A stretch of DNA of 64,000 nucleotides from contig OY725489.1 in NCBI GenBank assembly GCA_963281255.1, positions 4,402,001-4,466,000 of the forward strand. The letters are read 5' to 3'. Shown in pieces: positions 55,256 through 64,000 of this stretch; the stretch's first letter is position 1; the number at the start of each line of letters is the position of its first letter. The notes beneath the pieces are model-generated. The model was given only the letters and a program-made list of their open reading frames with translations. It did no database searches and was not told the origin of the DNA. The stretch is from Aphrocallistes beatrix. Taxonomy: Eukaryota > Porifera > Hexactinellida > Sceptrulophora > Aphrocallistidae. The translations under genes and the position numbers were made by a program.

Positions 55256-57593
55256 CTAATTATGAAATTTTTTCAGTTTTCGCTTTTCTATACCTTTGGC
55301 AATAACCTGTGAATTATAATTTTTAACTTTATAAGCTAAAAAACAATTAACTGCTACGAATATAATTTTACGAAGGATATCACGGCCACCAATACCACAA
55401 GAAGAACATACATTACTCCAGAAATTACATTCGGTTTCCAGAATATGATTCGTTGACAAGTCGACAAGAATTTTCCTAGATGGTCCTTCTACTAACATCG
55501 CCATCAAATCATTACTACTTTCGATGCTAATAATTATCTTCCAAACATCAACAATACTTTGTAGCACTAACTCAGATGGATATTTCAAAGAACCGCGATC
55601 AGAAAGCTCAGATAAATCATCAATAACTAGGTTTTTCTCAATAGTTAAGGCATCATGACATATACGACAAGGACGACCACATTTCTTCAAGTACTGATGT
55701 ACTGAATAGCCAGCAATGAATGCTAATGACTGAAGAGTTTGAATATCACACTCAATACCAGAGAGGTCTGATATTGCAGTCAAAAACGGATCTAATTCAA
55801 CCTCATTTTCATAGTCTGCACCTTCCGTTATAGAAAAAGATTGAATGAACTCTTGTAATGAAGACGTACTTATTACAATCTGACTAGAGAATAATTTCAA
55901 AATGTTGGAAACTTTAAGCCGACGCTCTGACTCTAAGATCTGAAGATAAGAAATGTGATAGTTGGCACCTGACATCATACGATATAAACCAAAGTGGTGT
56001 TCCAATGGATCTGTCTGTAAGAATGATTTCAAAAGATAAGAGTAACCACAATTTTCTGTATTTGAGGTAACACAAGACAGGCATTGTTTGAAGCTCGTAA
56101 ATGTTTGCTTGCTCAGTTTACCGCCATTTTCAGGAAGTGACTGCCAAGCGTCTAACCAATAAACAACTCGTGTAAGAAAGACAAAACGTTCATCTTCAAA
56201 TGTCAATGGAGTAGACAATTGATCATTTAAACGAACATGTTTATAAGGCATATTAACGTTGAAAATTTTCCAAATAGATAAGAGAATTTGAACAAAGTCA
56301 GAAGTGTGATTCCGAAAAGTAGGGCAGCGTTGTTCATTCTGAATTGTCGAAGCAGCGATGGTAGATTCATGAACTACTTTCAAAACCAACTTGACATTTT
56401 GACGTTCAAGAATTGATGGATAACATGACTTCATGGTCAAACGTGGAGCAAGTTTAGCCAAACTATCCCTCTCAGAATTATACAGCATTCGGATATCACG
56501 AAAAGAAGCATTACATGTTTTCAGGGGATAATCACATTTGTCAATAGAGATACAATTAAAATCAGGAAAAGAGAAGAGCTTATTATCACTTGATTGATTT
56601 AACCAATTATTGCGTATTGTTTTGAGAATGTGAACGAAATCAAATGTTAGAAATAAACCTCTATTGATATCACAAGGATGCGGGACTCGAGTTTCCAATT
56701 TCTTATTAGGAGAAAATAATTTTAATAGTTTGACATTCAGAGGATAGTTGTCAGTAGAGAGTATCTGAACAAATAAACCACAATGTTCAACGTCCACAAT
56801 ACAAATTTGATTGTCTCGAATAACTTTTCAGCTGTTACAGAAGCACAAGGAAGTAACCGTACAATACAAGACCATTTCTTAAATAGACTGGACACCATAA
56901 TAGCGAAGACAGTTCTCGTGGGATCAGCAGCATCAAGACTGGAACCAAATATTTTACCTCCTTTGTAAGAGATGTCGGATCTTACATGTATCTCATCCAT
57001 TTGGATAATTACATGTCTTTGTGCAGAAGAAAACGATTGGGTAGAGAGTCTAAGGAATGAGAAGAATTCATTTTCAAGTCCAAATGACGAATACAATTTC
57101 TCTAACGTATTGAAATGAGGAGGAGACAGACATGACATACCCTGAAGATGCTTGTAACATGTAGGTGAAATTAGATGCGTCTTAAGTGACAAAATTTGGG
57201 TTAGGATATTATATAGCGACGCCGTGTTTTGGGAATCAGGCTATTTTGGAGCTGGCAAATAATAAATTGTAATCTAAGAACTTCTGGAGAATCGTGTAAT
57301 TCGTTATCTGACCCTGACTTATTTCGGAAATTATCTATAACTTGTTGAATATGATCTCGTGCAGACGCTATACAATAATCGTTTGACTTAGATTCGCTTT
57401 TAGGATTTTCAGAGGTTGGTAAAAGAGCTATCTCGTCTAGTAATATTTCAAGATGGCGAGTATCACTAACAGAAATTCGAGAAATCTGTAAAATTTCACC
57501 TCTATGGTATGCTTTTACGGACAGATTAAATTCTACTAATAAGTATGTATCAACTGAAATACTATTGTTATCTAATCCAGCTCCAACTCTCAC
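55256..57593 (-). pseudogene. P-element-type (THAP9-like) transposase, broken
   Basis: This is the transposase of a P-superfamily element, an RNase H-like nuclease with a GTP-binding insertion. Segment 57593-57201 carries a helical N-terminal part ending LRLQFIICQLQNSLIPKTRR. Segment 57192-56737 has HFNTLEKLYSSFG, VIIQMDEIHVRSDISYKGGK (first catalytic Asp) and AIMVSSLFKKWS. Segment 56797-55256, 513 codons, has VPHPCDINRGLFLTFDFVHI, LKTIRNNWLNQ, and TDPLEHHFGLYRMMSGANYH with the final catalytic acid, then a Cys-rich tail. Two frame breaks, near 57195 and 56750, split it. No N-terminal THAP zinc finger is seen; it may lie in an undetected upstream exon or be lost. Confidence 0.87.
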
Positions 57594-57719
57594 AGAAAAT
57601 CAGTTGACACGGATTTTTGACGGATTTTGAGTCTCACGGATACATTTAGCGGTCTAATAGATTTTCAAACATCTCAATGATTTCTCACGGATTATCTGAT
57701 GATATCTCATGGATTGGTA

Positions 57720-59331
57720 AGATGTCAGGTTGACATCTATGTGAAACCCACTAATACCTTCCTCGATATTGTATCATTATTTATTAGTATGCACCATTTG
57801 AAATTTGTCTCAGCTAAGTGAAAAATTGAGGTTGGGACCATTTTTAGCAGCTATAAATGTTCCGGGGGGCGATTTTATCCATGGGGGACCAGTTATTGCT
57901 GCCAAAACTGATCCATGGGACCAATTTTGTCGTGACAGTAGTCACAGTATATTCTACATTAATAAACGAAAATAAAATTTTGTTCAATGTCATTTGGCAT
58001 AAGCAATATTTTCAACTATATCAGAACCTGCTAAAACTGCCACTTTTTATGTTCGTCACCTGTCCCGTGACTTAAATATCAATGATACATGACCTGTCTA
58101 AACTACCACATGCGTTTAATGGTTATTTTTCCGCAGTCCCTTGAGTTACAGTTATTAAACCCTCGTTTGCCCCTGGAAACTCAAAATTCTAAATTTCTAG
58201 GGCTCCCATATTGAAAATGATCTAAACCAGAGATGACACAACATATTTAGTTACTCTCTTCATAGTGATTTTTCATGCTGATTTGCAATTTATGATACAA
58301 ATTTATTATCTCTAGTGATCAATTATTTGCATTGGCGGAAAATTTATCGGAATTATAGTCAAACGTTTACAGTATTCAATATCATAAGATTTTCAATTCT
58401 AGTAAGTATAAATAAAACCTATATGATTGCTTATCTTTGTTCCTCTCAATCGAAAAAGAAGTTGAGAGAGTAGCCATAGGTATATTTGATTTATAAATTA
58501 CTTACCATGATTGACTATATATTTATATACTCAATTTTAGTGTTATGTTGCGGTAGAATACATAACAATCAAGTGAGAATGCCAAACATTGAGAACTGGA
58601 TGATGAAAGTTCACTTTTCACAATATCACTCATTATTTCTCATGAAACAAATATATAGCATATTCTCTCGACGAATTGTCCGTCGATGATCCATTAGATA
58701 AAGCTTTTACAAAGAGTTCCAATTTTTCTTTATTTACGATAGTTTCGAGTTCTATTATCTAAAGAAATAATTATTTTTGTTTCAGAAATTATTAGGTGAG
58801 GCAAAAATTACATTATCCCGCTAATAATATTTCTTTTAGTTCAATTTTTGTTTAGAATTCATTTAAAACAAGTACTCGTTGATAAATCTAGTCACTTTTA
58901 AATATTAATTTATTCTAAATTTGTCCGATTTCTATCATTTTCATAGACGATCCTATGATTAATCTTTACTCGCAAACCTAATGCATTGAGATGCGTGAGT
59001 TTCGAGTTATTAATTGTATTTGAAATATATTTTAGCCTATTAGATAATTGAAATCTAACAAGTGCAATCGTTTGTGCTCTAAACTTCATCTTTAATATTT
59101 TAAAGTCCCCGGAATCGAAATTAACTTTTCAAAATCATTTAATTTGTATCAAACCTCACAAGGATTCGTGGATGAAATTAACCTCAAAGATTTATTACAA
59201 GTGTACAAATACAATCATCTTTTAAGTTTTGAAGTTTGACCCATGGCAATATTATAATGGCATTATGTGCGTTTATGTTTATAACTAAGAAGGGGTTCGT
59301 CTCATTCATTCATAACTATGTCAATCAGGTA
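57720..59331. other. Gap, no gene seen
   Basis: AT-rich; a 67-codon frame at 58486 starts with a hydrophobic stretch, but nothing else supports a gene. Confidence 0.4.
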
Positions 59332-59333
59332 TA

Positions 59334-59922
59334 CGAGGATCACTCAATATGTTTTGAGCCTGGAGTAGTTGCTTCCGTTTTATTTTGTTGAAAATTTCTA
59401 GGATTTTTCACTTACGTATTATTATATTTGACTTTGAGTTTGATTTCAATCGGACAAGTTTCTAAAATATTGTGATGAAGAAATTGTCTAAGATATTTTG
59501 AATTAGCATCTATGAAAACGCAGTGTTGAACCATAAAAATATTCTCTCTATAGTCTCTCTATAGTTGGGATATCTTTGAACATTTATTTATGTTTTGCAA
59601 ATGATATTTAAACATGATAATCATCGAATCCCCCCGGATTGTGAATATATCGCATCATTGATAATATTGAATTATCAAAAGTTTGTTCCCAACTATCATT
59701 TTTTCATAAAGAGAATAAATACAATTCCATAGGAAATGGCTTGCAAATGTGTCGGAGTCCACAAGGACACTCCATTATATGTGGCATAATATTTTAGAAA
59801 CTTGTCCAATCTGACTCAAAGCCAAATATACAAATAATAATAGGTAGATGAATAATCCTGGGAATTTTCACAATCAAATGGAAGCAACTACTCCAGGCTC
59901 AAAACTTGTCGAGTGACCCTCA
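59334..59922. mobile_element. Mariner-type MITE
   Basis: The ends CGAGGATCACTCAATATG and the inverted CTTGTCGAGTGACCCTCA continue inward with TTTTGAGCCTGGAGTAGTTG in both. TA flanks both sides (59332-59333, 59923-59924). TIRs span more than 60 bp with further inverted pieces (ACTTGTCCAATCTGACTC near 59800 against 59440-59460). No coding sequence. Confidence 0.83.
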
Positions 59923-59924
59923 TA

Positions 59925-60657
59925 ACTACTACTAATGTAGATTAAATCTTTAAATCTTGTTTCGTTCAACCAATTTCAGTTTTTTAACACTAGTTGCATA
60001 CTAAGTTTATGCCTTTGATGACAACATATTAAAATTGATCATACCTGCCAACCGCCCAGGGATCAACTTATTTGTCCAAGGATATTTTATTTGGGGCAAA
60101 CATCATTTCGGCAGTCCCTATATACGTAATTTAGCGAACTATATTTGAAGAAAATTGCTTACTATTTTTTACTCCCCACAATGATTTATAAATCATATTT
60201 CGACAACCCAATTTGCTATTTATCAACATATGATAGGCATTCATTTGTTGGCCACTATGCATAGATAGTCGGCAAACTAGTAATATTAATAATAATAATA
60301 AGGTAGGCACTGATTTCAGAAATTAGTCACTATGCAAAGTTTATTCGGTAATTTAATATACGTATATATCAGAATGTGTGGAGAGCAGGTCTGGAAATAT
60401 TGGGGAAAAAGTTTATCCAAATGTTCCAAAATCTTAGAAATCGGAAAGAATCGGAAAGCTCCCTTAGAGCTATGAAATTTTATGCTGTCTAATCACATTC
60501 TAATTTGGGAGACACTCTCATCCGTCTGTGAATTTTATATAAATAGCTTATTTTCCTTTTCTTACCAATAGGCAGACTTTATAAACCAATTTTGCCCCAC
60601 GTATTCTCTTCGCTATCGAGTTAATTAACAACCCGTGTTTATATTATTTGTGTAGAT
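59925..60657. other. Gap, no gene seen
   Basis: AT-rich; may include the 5' side of the piggyBac relic that follows. Nothing delimited. Confidence 0.4.
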
Positions 60658-61190
60658 TTGTTCAAATTGTTCTTTTTTTCCGAGCATCTCTGCTCTTACA
60701 TTCTTGTTATGACCAACAAGAAGTTGGAACTCTATTTAGAAACTTATCGTTGCGCAGGTTTGAAAAACAAACACCTTAATCGCTTTACATTATCGGAAAT
60801 GTATGCCTTCTTAGGTTTGCTTGTAGCCACAGGAGTTTTCCTTGCCTGTCCAGAGCCGATCAATGAAATCTATTCCGAGGATCCGAACAAGGCACGTCCG
60901 ATTTTTAAAGCTACAATGCCTAGAGACAGATTTAGATATTTGCTGCGTTTTTAAGGTTTGATGATTTCGAAACTAGGTTAGATCGTGTAAAATCCGATAA
61001 ACTCGCACTCATTAGATACGTTTTCGAAGATATCAAGAAAACTCTTTTTGATACTTACAAGCAATCGACTTATTTGACAATCGACGAACATTTAATCCGG
61101 TACAGGGGCAAATGTCCATTTCGGCAATTTGTCCCGTCCAAACCGGATAGATAAAGGTCTGAATTGTTGGAGATGCTTTAACGCTGCCGT
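60658..61190 (+). pseudogene. piggyBac transposase relic
   Basis: This is part of the DDE transposase that cuts and pastes at TTAA. The open part 60658-60954 has MTNKKLELYL, RFTLSEMYAFLGLLVATGVF and KATMPRDRFRYLLRF. After a one-base shift at about 60952 it continues RFDDFETRLDRVKSDKLALI, RYVFEDIKKTLFD and YLTIDEHLIRYRGKCPFRQF with VPSKP. The LTIDEHLI.YRG block holds a catalytic Asp. The N- and C-terminal thirds are missing. It could be related to the enzyme that moved the TTAA-flanked elements, but their ends were not found here. Confidence 0.85.
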
Positions 61191-61690
61191 TTACTATTCC
61201 ATTATTTGTGTAGCACAATAAATTTTCTAGAGCAGGATTTTTATTATTCATCATAGAAAGATTAGAAAAGGGATGGTAAAGAGTTTACTATAAACTTGGG
61301 ACTTAATCTTCATCACATTTATATTTAAGATGAATCAAATGATTTAAAATAAGCACTCAAATACAATCGCTAAAAATCAATTTAGATCATTTATCCATGG
61401 TCCAACCACGAATGAAGAAAAAGTAAAAATATTTTCAGAAGTTATATGTTATTATCCATGGTCAAGAATGGTTCGGATGTCATATGCATTCTGTAAATGA
61501 AAATAATTGAGATACTGCCATGCAAGAACATAGGTTCCTGAGGCTGGTGGCAGGTCCATTTGCAGCCGGACCAATGTTTACCCCAAGTTACTTTATAGTC
61601 ACACTAGTGCTTATATCGAAGCGTTGATCGAAATGGATTCTGCAGCTGAATGTGTTGGCGAGACTCACACGGACAGTCTTTTTAGATTCC
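61191..61690. other. Gap, no gene seen
   Basis: Decayed end of the piggyBac relic, then AT-rich DNA. Two ATTATCCATGGTC-type motifs (61388, 61450) also occur near 43440 and 44218, a minor repeat. Confidence 0.4.
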
Positions 61691-61699
61691 TGTGTTCCA

Positions 61700-61985
61700 T
61701 CCATCCAGGAGCTACGCATTTCCTGTGCGTATGTTTGGAACCCATGGAGAGAAACGTTCGTTTAGAGCTGAGTGGAGTACGACTGGCTTCAATACGATCG
61801 CCTTACCGATGCTGCTTTCGAACCTTTGTACGCTAGGACCAAGCGCGATCCTGCATTCAGCAAAAGATACTATATCAACTGAAAGGCTGCTACTCCCGGG
61901 TTCAACACACACTTGGCCACTCGATGTCTCAAAGATGCTATTGGAGGAGGAGGGCATGGGAGATGGAAGAGAAGAATGAAAGTAA
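61700..61985 (+). pseudogene. TTF/BED-type zinc-finger fragment of a hAT protein
   Basis: THGEKRSFRAEW is in one frame. After a shift the next frame reads WLQYDRLTDAAFEPLYARTK, RDPAFSKRYYIN and KAATPGFNTHLATRCLKDA. The order (FRxxW, WLxYD..DAAFC.xC, AF..GF.NW, H...H) is that of the TTF-type finger at the N-terminus of ZMYM/hAT-related transposases, with several of its cysteines changed. It is a decayed fragment. Confidence 0.55.
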
Positions 61986-62319
61986 TTATTAGTATTTTAT
62001 CTCAATGCAAATATAAATTACCGTATACGTAAAATCGAATAGTAGCCGCCCTCAAAATATAATAAGCTTATCAGGCATGGAACTATTCGGTGCGATCCTG
62101 GAATATTTGAGGTGACGTCCCCATTTTGGTTACTCTACGTCGGACACGCGGCACGAGGGAAATTACGACACCTCTAGGATAATATTTCGCACCTGGATTT
62201 TTGTGATGAGTAGTGTGCTAGAAAATAATCATCCGCCTGAAGGTTCTATAAAGAATAATCGCCCTGGCTACTAATCAAGTGTATTATCTGCATTATCTTC
62301 AAACAATTTGACATCGTTA
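61986..62319. other. Gap, no gene seen
   Basis: Mixed composition, slightly higher GC than the flanks; nothing recognised. Confidence 0.4.
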
Positions 62320-62430
62320 ATACCTCTACCTATCTGCGCATACCTACGTATCTAGGGCAAGACCAAGTCGGGCATCTATATTCTTGTTAATAGATAGGCT
62401 TATGCGCCCAGATAGGTAGGCTTGTCATGC
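62320..62430. repeat. Inverted CCTACCTATCTG repeat
   Basis: CTACCTATCTGCGCATACC (about 62328) pairs with TATGCGCCCAGATAGGTAGG (about 62401-62420). The same unit is tandemly repeated at 63513-63597. Confidence 0.6.
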
Positions 62431-62454
62431 TATATATGGTCCCCCTACAGTTGG

Positions 62455-62600
62455 TCCGGCAGGACCATGTACGGCGCCGTACATGGTCCGGGGGACCATC
62501 CACGGCGCCATGGATGATCCCCTTTCGCCATATAATGTCCCCCCTCGGACCATGTACAGCGCCAATGGACGGTCCCCTTTGTCATATAATATACTTTTCG
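62455..62600. repeat. Three 28-bp GC palindromes in tandem
   Basis: Positions 62462-62489 are a perfect palindrome (GGACCATGTACGGC and its reverse complement). Positions 62493-62520 repeat it with two mismatches to perfect symmetry. Around 62547-62575 lies a third, decayed copy. Segments CCCCTTT.GCCATATAAT separate them. Open frames through here just translate the repeat. Confidence 0.85.
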
Positions 62601-62727
62601 GCTATTCACTGCGTCGCAAATTCATTCCTAAGCATGCCCCTTGCTTACCCCTATTTGCAAAATAATAGAGAACTAGTACTAATCTAATTCACCAGAGGAC
62701 TAAATTACTAAGTGCTATTATTTTTCA

Positions 62728-62910
62728 TCAGATTTTTTCTTGACACTCTTCACACAGCCATCTCACTTTCTTATCTTCAAGCGCTTCTTTAGGTACTGAA
62801 ACGCAGTGAACATGATACCAGCTTTTACATTCACTGCATGCCACCATGTCACCAATTGACGACTCATATATAACCAAATAAGGGTTTTTATATACATACC
62901 TACTAGACAT
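62728..62910 (-). CDS. PHD-finger exon or fragment
   Basis: This is a 60-codon frame ending in a stop. Residues 20-60 read GDMVACSECKSWYHVHCVSV and then KKVRWLCEECQEKI. The CxxC, WYHxxCV and WxCxxC spacing is the second half of a PHD finger, a zinc module that reads histone tails. The first cysteines would have to lie upstream, either in another exon or lost. Similar fingers end many transposon-derived proteins, so host or element origin is open. Confidence 0.6.
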   Translation of the reverse strand: MSSRYVYKNPYLVIYESSIGDMVACSECKSWYHVHCVSVPKEALEDKKVRWLCEECQEKI

Positions 62911-63052
62911 AATTATTGAATCAGAGAACGATATTGAATGATGTATAAGTGAAGTGTTATATTATTATTTCTCTCTATTAAGGTTCTAAGCTTCATAAAT
63001 TATGTCAACAAATATTGGTTGGGCCTACCCCTATTTAATGTATTGCCAAATA

Positions 63053-63479
63053 CAGTGGAACCTGTATATAACGGCCACCCAAGGGACTGGACAAAAATGG
63101 CCGTTATATACAGGTAATTGTCTTAATCCCCAAAAGGTATCAACGTAGTGAAATGAATATCAAGTTTTTAGAAATCTATTACTTCAAGTAATATAATGAA
63201 ACTTGTTTATCGTTAGTAACAGGTCCTGTCATAAACACATACAAAGGTGGAAACGGTGATGGTCGTTATAGACAGGTAGTGACCATTATAGGCAGATGAT
63301 GGCCGTTATACACAGTTTTTGGGTCAGCAAGGGACTGCAAATGGGTGGCCGCTGGCCGCGTTGAGCAGGTGACCGCTATACACGGTCAATATTATGAAAT
63401 TTCGGGCGGGACTGTTCATTGGTGACCGCTATAGACAGGTGAACGTTATACAGAGTGGCCGTTATAACAGGTTCGACTG
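63053..63479. mobile_element. Tigger/pogo-like MITE
   Basis: The ends CAGTGGAACCTGTATATAAC and the inverted GTTATAACAGGTTCGACTG are flanked by TA (63051-63052, 63480-63481). Both arms contain repeated TGGCCGTTATA and TGACCGCTATA motifs. It is related in its ends to the Tigger at 20539-21096. Confidence 0.87.
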
Positions 63480-63512
63480 TAGATTGATTGAGACAATAAA
63501 CTAAAGTAAAAA

Positions 63513-63597
63513 TGCGCCCAGATAGGTAGGCTCATTGGCCCAGATAGGTAGGCTCATTGGCCCAGATAGGTAGGCTCATGCGCCCAGATAGGTATGG
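63513..63597. repeat. 23-bp tandem repeat
   Basis: About four units of GCCCAGATAGGTAGGCTCAT. Single and inverted units lie at 62320-62430, on the far side of the PHD exon and the Tigger MITE. Confidence 0.8.
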
Positions 63598-64000
63598 CCA
63601 ATTGAAGATCGAGTCCAGGAGTTTACTGTAGCGATGAGAAGATGCAAGAGAACCAGCAGAACCTGTGGCGGGAGAAAAGCTACTATGAAACAGCTACACT
63701 TTTCACACGAGTCCCAGTCCAGTTGCGATGCATGCGATGGAGCTGGAATCTATCAAAGATGAGCATAGAGGGGACTATGATAAGCATATCACAGGTTGGG
63801 AATTATCTTATTTATTTCACTAGTTATTTTAGTAATGTAAATTATTATTGAGGTACTGTAAGTTGAAATTTTCTTTGACCTTTACACACTTCGAGGCCAG
63901 GTTTAGAAGCTATCTTAGACTTCGCAAACACATTATACTACAAATTTACACTTCGCTACTAATTTGGTGGGTTATTAAAGTTACTATACGATTTTCAATC
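63598..64000. other. Window end, no gene seen
   Basis: A 69-codon frame at 63642 has no recognised family. Nothing else seen. Confidence 0.4.

Larger units (their letters stand above)
52539..57719 (-). mobile_element. P-like DNA transposon, probable full extent
   Basis: Short terminal inverted repeats can be proposed: TACCAATCCGTGAGATATC at 52539-52557 and the inverted GATATCATCTGG-related end GATATCTCATGGATTGGTAA at 57701-57720, each followed by further TCCGTGAGA-type repeats. They bracket a P-type transposase on the minus strand with its start close to the right end. No clear 8-bp duplication was found. The 2.6 kb between the transposase and the left end is too long for the family and probably includes later insertions. 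Confidence 0.5.

Noticed and set aside
63642-63851. 69-codon frame at window end
   Set aside because: No recognised motif in any frame and no supporting context.

Overview
This is AT-rich animal (metazoan) DNA made almost entirely of mobile-element remains. No complete ordinary host gene can be supported. The mix of families includes L2-type LINE, mariner and Tc1, Tigger/pogo MITEs, P-like, hAT, piggyBac, a Crypton-like tyrosine recombinase and a HIRAN-like repeat protein. It fits an aquatic invertebrate (cnidarian, sponge, placozoan or similar), but the species cannot be named from the sequence. All identity estimates are by eye.

Layout. Positions 142-29749 form a giant imperfect palindrome. 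Left-arm blocks 142-740, 1562-4194, 12021-12531 and 18357-18511 match, in reverse order and inverted, right-arm blocks 29150-29749, 25113-27729, 23116-25111 and 21555-21714. The second block is about 2.6 kb and looks almost identical, even in its poly-G runs, while its neighbours differ by several percent. The left arm also carries a mariner MITE holding an L2-like LINE (6663-10237), a large foldback element (12818-15382) and a piggyBac-like element (15932-17494). The centre (18551-21233) is a MITE beside a mariner that has itself been hit by a tRNA-derived SINE and a Tigger. The only intact transposase frame is a Tc1-type DD34E gene at 21802-22773, on the inner edge of the right arm.

From 29750 to 49200 lie two inverted copies of a TTAA-flanked piggyBac-like element (30082-32014 and 44336-45630), a broken tyrosine-recombinase gene with N-terminal zinc fingers (33834-36493), a Tc1 relic split by a foldback MITE, a HIRAN-like relic, a hAT relic and a second copy of the 15932-17494 family. 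From 49200 to 64000 lie a short LTR-retroelement integrase fossil, a 53-bp tandem array, a hAT relic, a P-like element (about 52539-57719) with a broken transposase, a piggyBac transposase relic, a BED/TTF-like fragment, a block of 28-bp palindromes, a PHD-finger exon and a Tigger MITE.

The most unusual theme is a set of foldback elements (13083-13570, 27738-29098, 32099-32632, 40396-40562, 43455-43937). Their ends are inverted arrays of short tandem units and they are flanked by 8-12 bp target duplications. Three of them share one 15-bp unit framework although their sequences differ. They look like one undescribed superfamily of non-autonomous elements. Nothing in the window shows genes working together as a pathway. 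The functional story is transposon nesting plus one large inverted duplication.
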